This document shows positions 6,069 through 6,080 of a stretch of 6,080 nucleotides of DNA, piece by piece. Position numbers and translations under genes: made by a program. Positions within the stretch are counted from its first letter, which is position 1; every line of letters starts with the position of its first letter. The notes beneath the pieces are model-generated. The model was not told the origin of the DNA. It ran no database searches and saw only the letters and a program-made list of their open reading frames with translations. This DNA is from Actinomycetes bacterium (GTDB lineage Bacteria; Actinomycetota; Actinomycetes; Actinomycetales; Microbacteriaceae), in NCBI GenBank assembly GCA_023432305.1, contig JAEYUT010000375.1, forward strand, positions 1-6,080, in the 5' to 3' direction.

Positions 6069-6080
6069 GGCACCCGGTTC

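Noticed and set aside
5000..6073. Upstream extension of the E1-like reading frame to 6073
   Set aside because: The frame is open through the YidC-like and DUF6412-like genes, but its translation there is Pro/Arg/Ala-rich noise. The protein-like part begins at 4999, just after a GGAGGG site.
1..6080. Defence island, prophage, CRISPR or mobile element
   Set aside because: No integrase, transposase, inverted terminal repeats, regularly spaced repeats or base-composition break; the genes look like chromosomal backbone.

Overview
The window is a high-GC stretch, with strong G/C bias at third codon positions and no RNA gene, insertion sequence or CRISPR array that I can see. Protein style and gene neighbourhood suggest an actinobacterium, most likely of the Microbacteriaceae (Micrococcales); this assignment is inference. 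Nearly all of the window is coding.

Layout: (1) At the left edge, on the + strand, is the C-terminal part of a major facilitator superfamily exporter (to 500). (2) Ten bases further on, convergent with it, is a minus-strand APH-fold phosphotransferase-like protein (511-1500) that has lost most catalytic residues. (3) After a 115-bp divergent intergenic region comes a + strand pair overlapping by ATGA: a NudC-type NAD(H) pyrophosphatase (1616-2584) and a UvrD2-like superfamily 1 helicase (2581-4287). (4) On the minus strand, read from the right edge inward, lie a small DUF6412-like membrane protein (5847-6068), a short YidC/Oxa1 insertase paralogue (5059-5766) and a stand-alone degenerate E1/ThiF-like (cyclodehydratase-like) protein (4154-4999). 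The 3' end of this last gene runs 134 bp into the 3' end of the helicase gene.

The order nudC - uvrD2 - E1-like protein resembles the nudC/uvrD2/Rv3196 region of Mycobacterium tuberculosis as I remember it, so the core looks like conserved chromosomal actinobacterial backbone rather than a mobile island. NudC hydrolyses NAD(H) and can remove NAD caps from RNA in characterised bacteria. UvrD2 is a DNA helicase. The E1-like protein and the kinase-like protein have no assigned role. No complete new system is evident. The points most worth a second look are the series of recognisable folds that have lost metal or catalytic residues (kinase-like protein, zinc-less NudC, E1-like protein without its adenylation motif), the 3'-overlapping convergent pair, and the DUF6412-YidC pair.
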